19,654 bases of DNA, taken from positions 1-19,654 of the forward strand of contig MIAC01000165.1 in NCBI GenBank assembly GCA_001830475.1, in the 5' to 3' direction. The position numbers were made by a program, and so were the translations under genes. Of this stretch, positions 7,453 through 16,243 are shown in pieces. This DNA comes from Rhodospirillales bacterium RIFCSPLOWO2_12_FULL_67_15. GTDB taxonomy: Bacteria > Pseudomonadota > Alphaproteobacteria > Rhodospirillales > 2-12-FULL-67-15. Position 1 is the stretch's first letter. Each line of letters opens with the position of its first letter. The notes beneath the pieces are model-generated. The model saw only the letters and a program-made list of their open reading frames with translations, did no database searches and had not been told where the DNA came from.

Positions 7453-9375
7453 TCATTTGAACCACATCAAGTCCGGCCGGAACATGCCGAAATAGGCGCC
7501 CGGCTCCCAACTGTAGAGCTCGCTGGTCGGTACGTTCATCAGCGTCGTGCTCGCCACGACCGGTTGTGGAATCCTATTCACGGTGCCGATGACGAACTGT
7601 TGCTCGGCGTGAATGCGCAGCATCCTGCGCCACACCGCGGCGCGCTCGTCGTTGCTGGCGGCATTGCGCCATTCCGAGAGCAAATCCGCCAGTTCCCGCA
7701 CTTCCGGTATGTCGGGTGCTGCGCCCTGGTTGCCGCTGTTCTCGTAGAACTGGCCGAACTTCGGCCACTGCAACTGCTGCTGCGAAGATGGTGCGAGTAC
7801 CTCCGGGCTCATCTCCGCGGTTGCCACCGCATTGTCCAGCCCTTTCCAAACCGACATCATGGTTTCGCCGGAAAAGATCCGGTTGCGAAAAACCTCCCTT
7901 TGCGACGGTTTGACGAACAATTTGATGCCGACCTCGCGCCAGGTTTCGCGGATCAACTCCAGGATGTCGGTATCCTCCGTGCCCTCCCCTGCCGACTCGA
8001 CGATGATTTCCAGCGGACGGCCGTCGGGCAGCCGGCGCACGCCGCCCAACGCACGCTTGAGTCCGATCTCATCGAGCAGCCGCTGCGCCGCTTCCCGGTC
8101 GTAGCTCGCCCAAAGGCTCTGGTCGCGCGCCTCGAACAAAGCGCTTTCGGCCAGCATCGTATTGTTGGATTCGGTCGCCAAGCCGAAATACAGCACCTGG
8201 TTGATCAGCGATCGATCGATGGCGAGCGAGAGCGCGCGCCGAAAGCGAACGTCGCGCATCAGCTTGCGCCAGACCGGATCATTGACGTTCAGATTGGGAT
8301 AGAGCGCCAACTGTGACCCAATGCCGGAACGCCAGAGCAATGTCCGGTAGCCACGGCCTTTCTCGTTCTTCTTGAGAAACGTGTAGTCCTTGAAATCCAG
8401 CGCCTGCGCCTGCAGATCCGACTCGCCGGTGCCCGCCTTCACCGCGATCAGCTTGTCATCCGCGATCACCAGCTCGACCCGATCGATGTAGGGCAATTGC
8501 CGCCCCGCGCCGTCGACGCGGTGGAAGTAGGGGTTACGCACGGCTACGAACCGGTCCGCCGGCGGCCTCACGGTGTTAAACCAGGGCTGCAGCGTGGGCA
8601 GGTCGGGGTTGTCGAACCGGTACATGTTGTCCTTGTTGTTGTGCTGTCGCGCCCAGCTGAGCAGCCGGTTGCCTGCGTGCGTGCGCGCAAGCAGACTCTT
8701 CGAGTATCTAACGTGGAACTTCTTCAGGTAGTGTGCCGGACGGTAGATCAGGAGCGGCGACGCACCCGCCAGCCGCGCAAGGAAATCGGGATTCGGCTGC
8801 GTCCAGCGGTATCGTACCGTGGCCGCGTCGATCACCCCGAATTCTGGCCGCTCGCCGTTCACGATCAGGTCGCTCGGTGGGCCGGTCGGATTCAACTCCC
8901 GATTATTGGCAACGTCTTCCCAGTAGTAACGAAAATCCTCGGCGGTGAACGGATGACCGTCCGACCAACGATGTCCCTTGCGCAGATGCAGGGTGAATTC
9001 CCGGTTGTCGCGCACGTCGACACGCGCCAGGATGTCCGGCACGAGTTCCAGGTTCTGGTTGTACCCGACCAGGCGGGCATACCCGTAGACGAACAACAGG
9101 CGCACGTCGCGCGCACGTCCGATCAGCGTGCGTAGCGTGGCGCCGTGCTTGCCAAGTTGGATGACCTGGTGGTCCGGGACGCTGGTCATGGGAACGTCCG
9201 GCAGCCGCTTGCCGATCGGCGGCAGCCGGCCCGCCTTCACGTCGGCGATAAGTGACTCGGTCTCTACCATCGCCACGCCAGCCACCCCGATCGTGCTGCG
9301 CAAGACCAGCCACGTGCCGACGATCAGCGTCAATATCACGCCCTGCGGGCATCGCCGGCGCAGTGTCGCGCTCAA
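7453..9375 (-). CDS. Periplasmic solute-binding protein, SBP_bac_5 (peptide/oligosaccharide) family
   Basis: A 640-residue secreted binding protein. I place the start at a TTG (9375) that overlaps the stop of the ATPase gene (TTGA), because it gives a plausible signal sequence: RRR, then VILTLIVGTWLVL, then GVAGVA before MVETES near residue 36. The family hallmark WSDGHPFTAEDFRYYWED (137-153) is intact, as are later features such as RRALSLAIDR. At 640 residues it is longer than DppA/OppA (about 530) and closer to YejA and to rhizobial oligosaccharide binders such as AgpA. The substrate is therefore unsettled between peptides and sugars. It acts in the periplasm, handing its ligand to the two permeases encoded just downstream. 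Whether the signal is cleaved or stays as an anchor is uncertain. Confidence 0.93.
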   Translation of the reverse strand: MSATLRRRCPQGVILTLIVGTWLVLRSTIGVAGVAMVETESLIADVKAGRLPPIGKRLPDVPMTSVPDHQVIQLGKHGATLRTLIGRARDVRLLFVYGYARLVGYNQNLELVPDILARVDVRDNREFTLHLRKGHRWSDGHPFTAEDFRYYWEDVANNRELNPTGPPSDLIVNGERPEFGVIDAATVRYRWTQPNPDFLARLAGASPLLIYRPAHYLKKFHVRYSKSLLARTHAGNRLLSWARQHNNKDNMYRFDNPDLPTLQPWFNTVRPPADRFVAVRNPYFHRVDGAGRQLPYIDRVELVIADDKLIAVKAGTGESDLQAQALDFKDYTFLKKNEKGRGYRTLLWRSGIGSQLALYPNLNVNDPVWRKLMRDVRFRRALSLAIDRSLINQVLYFGLATESNNTMLAESALFEARDQSLWASYDREAAQRLLDEIGLKRALGGVRRLPDGRPLEIIVESAGEGTEDTDILELIRETWREVGIKLFVKPSQREVFRNRIFSGETMMSVWKGLDNAVATAEMSPEVLAPSSQQQLQWPKFGQFYENSGNQGAAPDIPEVRELADLLSEWRNAASNDERAAVWRRMLRIHAEQQFVIGTVNRIPQPVVASTTLMNVPTSELYSWEPGAYFGMFRPDLMWFK

Positions 9376-11255
9376 GGGCGCAACTCCGCGGCGTCCGCGC
9401 TGGGTCGAGCGCGCACCCAATGACCACCGCCGATATCGACCAGGTCGGGACCATCCGATCCCACGCGAAACACCTCGGACCATGCCAGCGGATCGGAGGC
9501 TCTGCCGTCCATGAGCGCGTCGAAATCGAGCCTGCGCGCCAGATCCGGATGGGGGACGGCGGCGAGCAGCGCCTTGGTGTACGGATGGACCGGATTAGCG
9601 AACAGGGCGTCGCGGGTGCCGGTCTCCACGATGCGTCCGGCGCACATCACGGCGATCCGGTCCGCGATGTAATGCACGACCGCCAGGTTGTGCGTAATGA
9701 AAAGGTAGGTCAGGTTGAGGGCCTTGCGCAGGTCGCGCAGCAAATTGAGCACCTGAGCCTGAACCGAAACGTCGAGCGCCGATACCGGCTCGTCGCAGAT
9801 CAGCAGGTTCGGGCTCAGCGCCAGGGCTCGGGCAATGCCGATGCGCTGGCGCTGACCGCCGGAGAAACTGTGCGGATAACGGCGCATGAAGCGGATATCG
9901 AGCCCCACCAAGGTCATGATTTCCTTCACCCGCTGGTAGCGTTCGTCCGCGTCGCCGATCCCGTGGATGACCAGAGGTTCGGCAATGACGTCGAGCACGC
10001 TCATGCGCGGATCCAGCGACGCGAACGGGTCCTGGAACACGAATTGCACCTGGCGCCGGTAAGCGAACAGCGCTTCGCCCTCGAGCGCCAGCACGTCGCG
10101 CGCCTCGCCCATCGTGTTGTAGGTGATCTCGCCGCTGTCGGGTGCAACCGAACGCAGCAGTATTCTCGCCGTGGTGGTTTTTCCGCAACCCGACTCGCCA
10201 ACGAGCCCGAGGCACTCACCGGCGCCGATATCGAAGCTCACGTCGGCGACGGCGACGACCTGCGCTCCGGGCCTGGCGCCGAACAGTCCGCGGCGGCGCG
10301 TACTGAATCGTTTGCTCAAACCCCGCACACGCAACAATGGCTCCTCGCTGTCACCCGCGCCCGGCCGCGGTCCCGCGGACACCAGGCGGCTGGTGTCGAC
10401 CTCGATTTCCCGAATTGGCGTCAGCCGCTCTTCGGGTGCCATATCGAATCGAGGCACGGCGCGCATCAGTGCCTTGAGGTACGCGTGCCTGGGTGCGCTG
10501 AAGATGTCTTCGACCGAACCGGCCTCCATCACGCGCCCGTTGTACATCACCACGACCTCGTCCGCCATGTTGGCGACGATGCCCAGATCGTGGGTGATCA
10601 TCAGCATCGCCATTTGCAGCTCGCCCTGCAGCTGTTGGATCAGCTGCAGGATCTGGGCCTGGATGGTCACGTCCAGGGCGGTCGTCGGTTCATCCGCGAT
10701 CAGCATCGCCGGGTGGCAGACCAGCGCCATCGCGATCATGGCACGCTGGCGCAGTCCGCCGGAGAGCTCGAACGAGTAGGCGTGTTCCGCGTGGGCGGGG
10801 TCCTTGAACCCCACCAGACGCAGGATCTCGATGACCGCCTCGCGTCTCTGCGCCGATCCGAGCCCGCGATGCAGCGCGATGACTTCCCCGATCTGGTTGC
10901 CGATGGTGTGCAGCGGGGAAAGCGCGGTCATCGGCTCCTGAAAGATGATCGAGATGCGCCCGCCTCGAATCGCCTGCAGCACGGCGCCATCCGGGTCCTG
11001 CCGCGCGATGTCGATCTCCGACCCGGGCCGGGACGGGTCCATGAACACCACCTCCCCGCTCACGATGCGGGCGATGCGCGGCAAGATGCCCATGATGGTC
11101 TGGGCGACGACCGACTTTCCGGACCCCGATTCACCGACCAGGGCCACCGTGCGCCCTTGAGGAACGCGGAACGACACACCGTCGACCGCTTTCACGATGC
11201 CGGCGTCGACGTCCAGATGGACCCGCAGGTCGCGCACGCGCAGCAGATCAGGCAC
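9372..11255 (-). CDS. Fused double ATPase of a peptide/oligosaccharide ABC importer (GsiA/YejF type)
   Basis: A 627-residue cytoplasmic protein with two complete nucleotide-binding domains in tandem, equivalent to DppD plus DppF. Domain 1 has Walker A GESGSGKS (41-48), signature LSGGL (164-168), Walker B LIADE and H-loop His222. Domain 2 has GESGCGKTT (353-361), FSGGQ (464-468), LICDE and His522. All catalytic residues are present, in contrast to the exporter-like protein encoded later in the same operon. The oligopeptide-family C-terminal tail follows domain 1 ([17 protein letters not shown]) and domain 2 ([17 protein letters not shown]). The GTG start at 11255 is chosen because GAGGAG lies 6 bases upstream and homology begins immediately. 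It overlaps the preceding gene by 8 bases and the binding-protein gene by 4. The last 45 residues are an extra tail of unknown role. Confidence 0.95.
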   Translation of the reverse strand: MPDLLRVRDLRVHLDVDAGIVKAVDGVSFRVPQGRTVALVGESGSGKSVVAQTIMGILPRIARIVSGEVVFMDPSRPGSEIDIARQDPDGAVLQAIRGGRISIIFQEPMTALSPLHTIGNQIGEVIALHRGLGSAQRREAVIEILRLVGFKDPAHAEHAYSFELSGGLRQRAMIAMALVCHPAMLIADEPTTALDVTIQAQILQLIQQLQGELQMAMLMITHDLGIVANMADEVVVMYNGRVMEAGSVEDIFSAPRHAYLKALMRAVPRFDMAPEERLTPIREIEVDTSRLVSAGPRPGAGDSEEPLLRVRGLSKRFSTRRRGLFGARPGAQVVAVADVSFDIGAGECLGLVGESGCGKTTTARILLRSVAPDSGEITYNTMGEARDVLALEGEALFAYRRQVQFVFQDPFASLDPRMSVLDVIAEPLVIHGIGDADERYQRVKEIMTLVGLDIRFMRRYPHSFSGGQRQRIGIARALALSPNLLICDEPVSALDVSVQAQVLNLLRDLRKALNLTYLFITHNLAVVHYIADRIAVMCAGRIVETGTRDALFANPVHPYTKALLAAVPHPDLARRLDFDALMDGRASDPLAWSEVFRVGSDGPDLVDIGGGHWVRARPSADAAELRP

Positions 11256-11781
11256 CGTCTGCTCCTCGAACGACAGTGCCCGGCGCGTAACCTGCCGCGC
11301 CGCCGACATCGATGCTGAGCGATGCAAGATTGATGCGGGTGCGTTCGTGGAACGGCCGCCCGAGCTGCAGCGCCCGGCGCGATGCGGTGGCCACGATCCG
11401 ATCGAAACCGTCGATGTCCGAGTCGACGCGGATCGCCTTGCCCGGGCCGCGGATCACCAGTTGCATCCAACCGGCGCCGCGGTCGCGACGCGTGGAGTAG
11501 TAGGCGAGCTCGACCGCACGCAGGCGGTCCCAGCCGATCGTGACGCCGAATAATCCGAGCACGCGGATCCCGGCATCGTCGACGACCAGTTTCATCGCGT
11601 GGCGCCCGGCGCATCTCGCGCCGTCGATCAGAAACAGCGTCGCGCCCACGGTGAGTGCCACACCCACCCACAGCGCGGGCTGCATGACCCCGAGGGGCAG
11701 CAAAGTACAGGACAGGCCGAGCGCTGTACGCGCATAGCCGATGACAATCGCGCGTCGACCATAGCGATGCAGGCGCGTCAT
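11248..11781 (-). CDS. Small membrane protein with possible PH-like domain, function unknown
   Basis: A 177-residue protein that I do not recognise by name. Two hydrophobic segments near the N-terminus (about 11-31 and 36-53) probably form a membrane hairpin. The soluble part has alternating beta-type strands (AMKLVVDDAGIRVLGLFG, then IGWDRLRAVELAYYS, then GWMQLVIRGPGKAIRVD) and a closing helix (GFDRIVATASRRAL). This is the layout of small bacterial PH-like membrane proteins. The ATG overlaps the stop of the deacetylase gene (ATGA), and its own end overlaps the ATPase gene by 8 bases. It therefore sits exactly between the glycan-modifying genes and the importer genes. An accessory or scaffolding role for either part is possible, but nothing in the sequence proves it. 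Confidence 0.8.
   Translation of the reverse strand: MTRLHRYGRRAIVIGYARTALGLSCTLLPLGVMQPALWVGVALTVGATLFLIDGARCAGRHAMKLVVDDAGIRVLGLFGVTIGWDRLRAVELAYYSTRRDRGAGWMQLVIRGPGKAIRVDSDIDGFDRIVATASRRALQLGRPFHERTRINLASLSIDVGGAAGYAPGTVVRGADGA
11262..11267 (-). promoter_or_regulatory. Ribosome binding site for the double ATPase
   Basis: GAGGAG on the minus strand, 6 bases before the GTG at 11255. It lies inside the end of the upstream gene and decides the start; open frame continues upstream but without homology to the family. Confidence 0.7.
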
Positions 11782-12551
11782 GCGCCAGCCACCACGTGAA
11801 AGACGTCAACCGCGCGCAGCCAACGCACCGTGCCATGGGATGCCGTGAACCGAAACAGGCGATCGAGGAATGACCAGAGCGGTTCGTCGTGCAAGGCATG
11901 GTGCGTGAGCCAGCCGGTCGGCTCGCCGGGATCGACACGATTCTCCCGGCGTGCGCGCAGGTGTTCGACCGCTTCGGCGAGCGCCTTGGCCTCACCGACG
12001 AATACCCGCCCGCGCCGCCACGCGATCAGATCCACATGAGTGTTCACCTGGCGCACGCCGAGTACCAGTTCGGCTGCGGGTCGCGCAGAGAAGCTGCTGA
12101 ATCCGCAAATTCCCAGACTGGGCAGCATGCCGATCAGCTCGGGGGCGAATCGATTCCATGGCGGCACGAGCACCGGGAGCAATCGCGCCCCTGCCAGCAG
12201 CTGCAATCGAGCGCGCCCGCCTGCGAGACGAGCCAGTGCGGAGTCGACGTGCGCGCCACTCGGAAATTCGCAGGCCCGGGCACCCTCGGGCGCCCGATTG
12301 CAATGATCGACGCCATGCTGCAGCACTTCGACGGTCTCCGGAAGGTCCGAAAAGATCGCCTCCTCCGCGTCCGCTGGAATGGCGGCCAGCGCGAGCGGCA
12401 CACCACAACGGCCGGACAGCGACGCGAGACGAGCCAGGGAGGCCGTGGGATGCGCAGCATCATCGTCGCGCCACCAGAAGTCGGCGATGCGGCCGGCATC
12501 GCGCCAACGATCGAGTTCATCGCCGAACTCGCGCCAAGGCGCCGAGGTCAC
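11778..12551 (-). CDS. Polysaccharide-deacetylase-like protein (divergent NodB-type fold)
   Basis: A 257-residue protein with features of the carbohydrate esterase 4/NodB superfamily. There is an Asp cluster after a strand (FWWRDDDA, Asp29-31), a likely metal-binding pair in LQHGVDHCNR (His79 and His83), and a conserved loop VPPWNRF (129-135) where the fold has its substrate-facing Arg/Trp segment. Such enzymes remove acetyl groups from N-acetylated sugars using a divalent metal. No signal peptide is seen, so this one may act in the cytoplasm, perhaps on a nucleotide- or lipid-linked sugar. I prefer the GTG at 12551 (GTGA overlap with the upstream stop) because GAAGAG lies 8 bases before it; a GTG at 12560 is the alternative. 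Placed after four glycosyltransferase genes, it probably trims the glycan they build. The sequence is divergent, so activity is inferred. Confidence 0.82.
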   Translation of the reverse strand: MTSAPWREFGDELDRWRDAGRIADFWWRDDDAAHPTASLARLASLSGRCGVPLALAAIPADAEEAIFSDLPETVEVLQHGVDHCNRAPEGARACEFPSGAHVDSALARLAGGRARLQLLAGARLLPVLVPPWNRFAPELIGMLPSLGICGFSSFSARPAAELVLGVRQVNTHVDLIAWRRGRVFVGEAKALAEAVEHLRARRENRVDPGEPTGWLTHHALHDEPLWSFLDRLFRFTASHGTVRWLRAVDVFHVVAGA

Positions 12552-13789
12552 CGTCGACACTCTTCGACCCAGCGCGCGATCAGCTCTGCGCTGCGCTGGG
12601 CGCCGTTCAAGTCAAGCGCGGACCCAGACCGACGTTGGTGCGTGGCGGCGCGATCGATCGCTTGGGCCAGCGTTTCGGGGCTGAGGTGTGACTCCTCGAC
12701 CACATGCAGCAGGCCGCGCTCGGCCAACAACCCGGCGCGCAGCGACTGCTCGGTCTCGGCGCCTGCAGCGAACGGTACGACGACGGCACGCGCATTCTCC
12801 CCCAATAACTCCATGACGGTATTGTAACCCGCCTGACTGACCGAGACGGCACAGTTGGCCAATCGAGTAACGAAGTCATCGCGCGTGCGCTCGACGATCA
12901 CGCGTCCCTGCCCTTCCTGCGCGGCGAGCAGCTCGATCGCCGCAAACTCCTGCGCCGGCGCGTTGACGCCCGTCAGTACCCGCCAGATTCGCTGCGCCAG
13001 CCGTGTGCGGTGACGCGCCCGCAGCGCGGTTTCGAGCAACGTCCGGCCGACTGCGCCGCCGCCCGCGGAAACGATGACCTCATCGCGGCCCGCGGCCGGA
13101 TCACTACCGACGCTCGCGGCACGATCCACGACGTAACCGGTGTAATGCAGGCGCGCACCCAACTCATCCGCAAGGCCGAAGCTGCGACCGAAGGCAATCA
13201 GCGATGGGTCGCCATGCACCATGACTTGGTCGAAATAGCGCTCCACGAGGGCGAGCGTTTCGCGCTGCCGCGCCGCGTCGCGCTGACCACCGCCGACGAT
13301 GTCGCGAACCGACGACACGATCAGCGGTCTTGGCTGCGCCACGGCGGCGGCTTCCAGCAGGGGGAGGATCTCGAAGCGCATCTGCCGTCGGCCGAAGGGA
13401 AACAGCTCGACGATCAGCACCTGCGGATCGACGCGATGATAGGCGTTCAGGAGCGCTTCGCAGCGTGCCCGGCGCCAGGCGTCGTCGATCGGTTTTCCGG
13501 CGGCGTCGAGCAACGACCTGAACGTGACATCGGCCGCACCCGTAGGCGGCAGCTGCACCACGTCGATCTCCTCTGCCGCCAAGCCCGGGACTTCGAATCC
13601 GCCGCTTGCCAGCGTCACCCGCAATCCCCGGGCCTGCAGCGCGCGCGCGAGCGTCAGCGCCCGCTTGAGGTGGCCGATACCGAGCAGATGCTGGACGTAA
13701 AGGAATACGCGCGGCCGCGGCGACATCGTCATCGCGCCGATCGAATGCGCAGGATCGCGCACCTCTTGCGCCCGCTCGTCAGCACCCAT
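12548..13789 (-). CDS. GT-B glycosyltransferase, MurG-like/COG4671 type (second copy)
   Basis: Up to 413 residues, with a GT-B fold. The N-terminal Rossmann half opens with RVFLYVQHLLGIGHLKRA, carrying the Gly-rich G-x-G-H loop of MurG-like enzymes. The C-terminal donor-binding half has VSQAGYNTVMELLGENARA, in which the Glu typically contacts the sugar nucleotide. The product probably transfers a sugar from a nucleotide donor to a growing glycan at the inner face of the membrane. The ATG at 13789 has GGAGAGG about 10 bases upstream and overlaps the previous gene by 11 bases. An ATG at 13732 starts closer to the domain and cannot be excluded. It ends inside the start region of the deacetylase gene. 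It is a distant paralog of the first gene of the operon. Donor and acceptor are unknown. Confidence 0.86.
   Translation of the reverse strand: MGADERAQEVRDPAHSIGAMTMSPRPRVFLYVQHLLGIGHLKRALTLARALQARGLRVTLASGGFEVPGLAAEEIDVVQLPPTGAADVTFRSLLDAAGKPIDDAWRRARCEALLNAYHRVDPQVLIVELFPFGRRQMRFEILPLLEAAAVAQPRPLIVSSVRDIVGGGQRDAARQRETLALVERYFDQVMVHGDPSLIAFGRSFGLADELGARLHYTGYVVDRAASVGSDPAAGRDEVIVSAGGGAVGRTLLETALRARHRTRLAQRIWRVLTGVNAPAQEFAAIELLAAQEGQGRVIVERTRDDFVTRLANCAVSVSQAGYNTVMELLGENARAVVVPFAAGAETEQSLRAGLLAERGLLHVVEESHLSPETLAQAIDRAATHQRRSGSALDLNGAQRSAELIARWVEECRR
12560..12565 (-). promoter_or_regulatory. Ribosome binding site deciding the deacetylase start
   Basis: GAAGAG on the minus strand, 8 bases before the GTG at 12551. 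It overlaps the alternative GTG at 12558-12560, which would be too close to use it, so the downstream start is favoured. Confidence 0.5.
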
Positions 13790-14948
13790 CGACCGGCCGC
13801 CTCTCCGCCCCCATCACACGGGCCAGGCAACCGCCCAGATGCGAGGACGCCACTGCCGTGCTGCGCTCGGTAGCGACGAACCGCGCGGCCTCCGCGCCGA
13901 GCTGCTGGCGCCGCACGCGATCTTGCAGCAGGCCGCGAGTCGCCTCCGCAAGCGCACGGGTATCGCCGCCCGCAACCAGCTGCCCGGTGCGCTGATGGAG
14001 TACCACATCGGGCACCCCTCGCACGCCGCACGACACCACAGGTAGACCGGCGGCCTGTGCTTCCAGCAAGACCATGCCGTAGGCTTCGTTGACGGCCGGC
14101 CACAGCAAAAGATCACATGCGCCATACGTGGACGCCAGCGCGGCCGCACCGAGCTCACCCAGCCATCGAATGCGTCCCGGAACGGCCCCTTCCAGCACCG
14201 CCTCGACCTCATCACGGGCCGGACCGTCACCGGCGACCAGCAGCGTCCAGCGCTCCTCGCGCAGGTGTGCAAGCGTTGCGGCGAGTTCACGGTAGGAAGC
14301 GAGCTTGTCGCCGGGGCGCATCATCGCAGCCGCAAGGATCCACGGTTCACCCTGGTCGACGCGATGCTGCCGCGCGAGACTTGTCCGGTGCACGTCGCGC
14401 GCGTCCCAGGCGGCACGATACGGCGAGGGTTCGAGAAACGGCGGCAGATGCACTACGCGTTCGCCCGAGCCAAGCAGGTGTTCGATCGAGGGGATATCGT
14501 CGCGCGAGGGGCACAGCACCAATGCTGCCTGCCGGATCGCGTCCTCGCACGCCTGGTGACCAATCGCCCAAGGCCCGCCGGCACGCTTCGCCGAGTGGGA
14601 AGCCTCTGCGATTACATAGGGAATGTTCAACAGGCGACTGAGCCTGGGTCCGAGCCAGTCGGGGGCCTTATAGTAAAGGTGGTAGGTGAACCAGAGGTCG
14701 GGGCGCCCGATCGGCGGTCCCGACTGCCACTGCGCGGCGAGCTGCGCGGCGAGCGCGATCCCTTGGTCGCGCAGCGCGGCCTGGCGAGCCGCGTCTCCGT
14801 CGCGATCGAGACTGCGAAAGGTCGACACCATCTCGACCCGGTGACCGCACGCCTGCAGCGCGTCGAGAAGCAGGCCCGCGACCCGCCGATCCCCCGACGG
14901 CGTGCCGTGGGTCGGGGACTTGAGAGGAGCGTAGAACGCGATATGCAT
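13779..14948 (-). CDS. GT4-family glycosyltransferase
   Basis: A 389-residue GT-B enzyme of the glycosyltransferase 4 group. The N-terminus MHIAFYAPLKSPTHGTPSGD is the usual first strand plus Gly-rich loop. The C-terminal half has the E-x7-E donor site in NEAYGMVLLEAQAAGLPVV, followed by GVPDVV and a tail helix. Retaining transfer from a nucleotide sugar is expected; the donor is unknown. The ATG at 14948 is 14 bases after the stop of the upstream glycosyltransferase. There is open frame far upstream, but it only shadows that gene. No clear Shine-Dalgarno sequence precedes it, so translational coupling is likely. It overlaps the next glycosyltransferase gene by 11 bases if that one starts at 13789. 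Nothing seems broken or missing. Confidence 0.93.
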   Translation of the reverse strand: MHIAFYAPLKSPTHGTPSGDRRVAGLLLDALQACGHRVEMVSTFRSLDRDGDAARQAALRDQGIALAAQLAAQWQSGPPIGRPDLWFTYHLYYKAPDWLGPRLSRLLNIPYVIAEASHSAKRAGGPWAIGHQACEDAIRQAALVLCPSRDDIPSIEHLLGSGERVVHLPPFLEPSPYRAAWDARDVHRTSLARQHRVDQGEPWILAAAMMRPGDKLASYRELAATLAHLREERWTLLVAGDGPARDEVEAVLEGAVPGRIRWLGELGAAALASTYGACDLLLWPAVNEAYGMVLLEAQAAGLPVVSCGVRGVPDVVLHQRTGQLVAGGDTRALAEATRGLLQDRVRRQQLGAEAARFVATERSTAVASSHLGGCLARVMGAERRPVDGC

Positions 14949-14962
14949 GGCCGCGGGACCGG

Positions 14963-16243
14963 CTAGCTCGCCGCCACGCGCGCCACCGGACGCGGTGCGT
15001 GCTCGAGGCCGAACTTCACGGCGAGGCGCCCGATATTGTCGTCGATGTCGAATTCGGAGGCGACCCGTGCGCGGCCGCGCTCTGCCATCTGGCAGCGACG
15101 CGCCGGATCCAGGATCAAGGACTCGATGGCACGCGCGAGAGCCTCCGGCGACTCGGACGGCACCAGCAGACCACTGCTGCCGTCGCGTATTAGCTCCGGG
15201 ATCGCTGATACCATCGTCGCAACACAGGGCAATGCCTGGCTTTGTGCCTCCACCAGCACGTTGGGCAAACCGTCGCGATCGCCGTCGGCAGCGATCCGAC
15301 ACGCAAGCGCGAACAAATCGGCGCGCTGATACTCGGGCAGCAATTCGTTCTGGGACAGGGAGCCTCGCCAAGTGACACGATCGGCGACCCCGAGCCGCCT
15401 CGCCTGCGCTTCGAGAGCCGAGCGCAGCGGCCCGCTGCCGACATGCATGAAGCGCCAGTGCAACGCCGCCGGCAGACGCGCAAGCGCCGCCAGCAACACG
15501 TCGAACCCCTTCTTTTCCACCATGCGTCCCACGGAAAGGATAAGCACTGGGTCGGCCGGGTTGCGTCCGTCGCGCGCCGCGCGCTGGCGCGGCGGAGGAG
15601 GAAACCGCGCGAGGTCCAGGCCGTGATATACGAGTTCGACCCGGCCCTCCGGCGCGAGCGCGGCAAGGTGCGCGCGGTTCGCCTCAGTGCAGGTGACGAG
15701 CCAATCGCAGGCGGCGAGCTTCTGGCGAAGTTCCCACTCGGGCGACGTCCAGATGTCCTTGGCATGCGCGGATCCCGACCAGGGCAGGCCGCGCAGCAAG
15801 GCCGCGTAGCGGGTCACGGATGCTGGCGAATGCAGGAAATGGACATGCAGCCGCGCGATTTCCGGCGGGAGTTCGCAGGCGAGCACCATCGCTTGTCCGA
15901 AACGCCGGAACCGGCTCGGCGTGGGGTCGCGCAACAGGTCCTTCAGCCAGAGAGAGCGCACCTGCCGGTACACGGCGAACTGGCGCGCACGCCACCACGC
16001 GCGCAGCACCCGCATCGGTTCGCGCAGCAGGTACTCGGGCAGGTACAGCAGGGGCGCCCGGATCTCGCGATGGACGGGATGGATACTCTCGTCCGTCGGG
16101 CGCCGCATCGAAATGATCTGGATATCCAGGCCGCGTTTTTCGAGCGCGGCGATCTCCTGGGCGATGAAGGTTTCGGACAGTCGTGGATAGCCTTTGAGAA
16201 CCATGCCTACGCGTCCGCCACGACTGCCGGATCGCGCGTTCAC
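14963..16243 (-). CDS. GT4-family glycosyltransferase, WcaL/exopolysaccharide type
   Basis: A 426-residue GT-B enzyme. Its N-terminus carries LKGYPRLSETFIAQEIAALE, the K-x-x-P-R-x-SETF signature of the WcaL/AmsK-like enzymes used in colanic-acid-type and other exopolysaccharide pathways. The C-terminal half has VGRMVEKKGFDVLLAA and the donor loop GDRDGLPNVLVEAQS. In that loop the first Glu of E-x7-E is Asp or shifted, as is common in this subgroup. The start is taken at GTG 16243, which overlaps the stop of the preceding gene (GTGA) and has AAGGA 5 bases upstream; longer open frame upstream lies inside that gene. This is the clearest sign that the operon builds a surface or secreted polysaccharide. 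The sugar is unknown. Confidence 0.93.
   Translation of the reverse strand: MNARSGSRGGRVGMVLKGYPRLSETFIAQEIAALEKRGLDIQIISMRRPTDESIHPVHREIRAPLLYLPEYLLREPMRVLRAWWRARQFAVYRQVRSLWLKDLLRDPTPSRFRRFGQAMVLACELPPEIARLHVHFLHSPASVTRYAALLRGLPWSGSAHAKDIWTSPEWELRQKLAACDWLVTCTEANRAHLAALAPEGRVELVYHGLDLARFPPPPRQRAARDGRNPADPVLILSVGRMVEKKGFDVLLAALARLPAALHWRFMHVGSGPLRSALEAQARRLGVADRVTWRGSLSQNELLPEYQRADLFALACRIAADGDRDGLPNVLVEAQSQALPCVATMVSAIPELIRDGSSGLLVPSESPEALARAIESLILDPARRCQMAERGRARVASEFDIDDNIGRLAVKFGLEHAPRPVARVAAS

Noticed and set aside
9252..11318. A 688-codon open frame on the plus strand opposite the double ATPase
   Set aside because: The ATPase strand carries two full sets of ABC motifs. The plus-strand frame has no motif, low complexity and crosses two real genes.
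13733..13789. Start of the second COG4671-type glycosyltransferase at ATG 13732 rather than 13789
   Set aside because: Not fully excluded, but only the 13789 start has a recognisable ribosome site (GGAGAGG), and overlap with the preceding gene is the rule in this operon.
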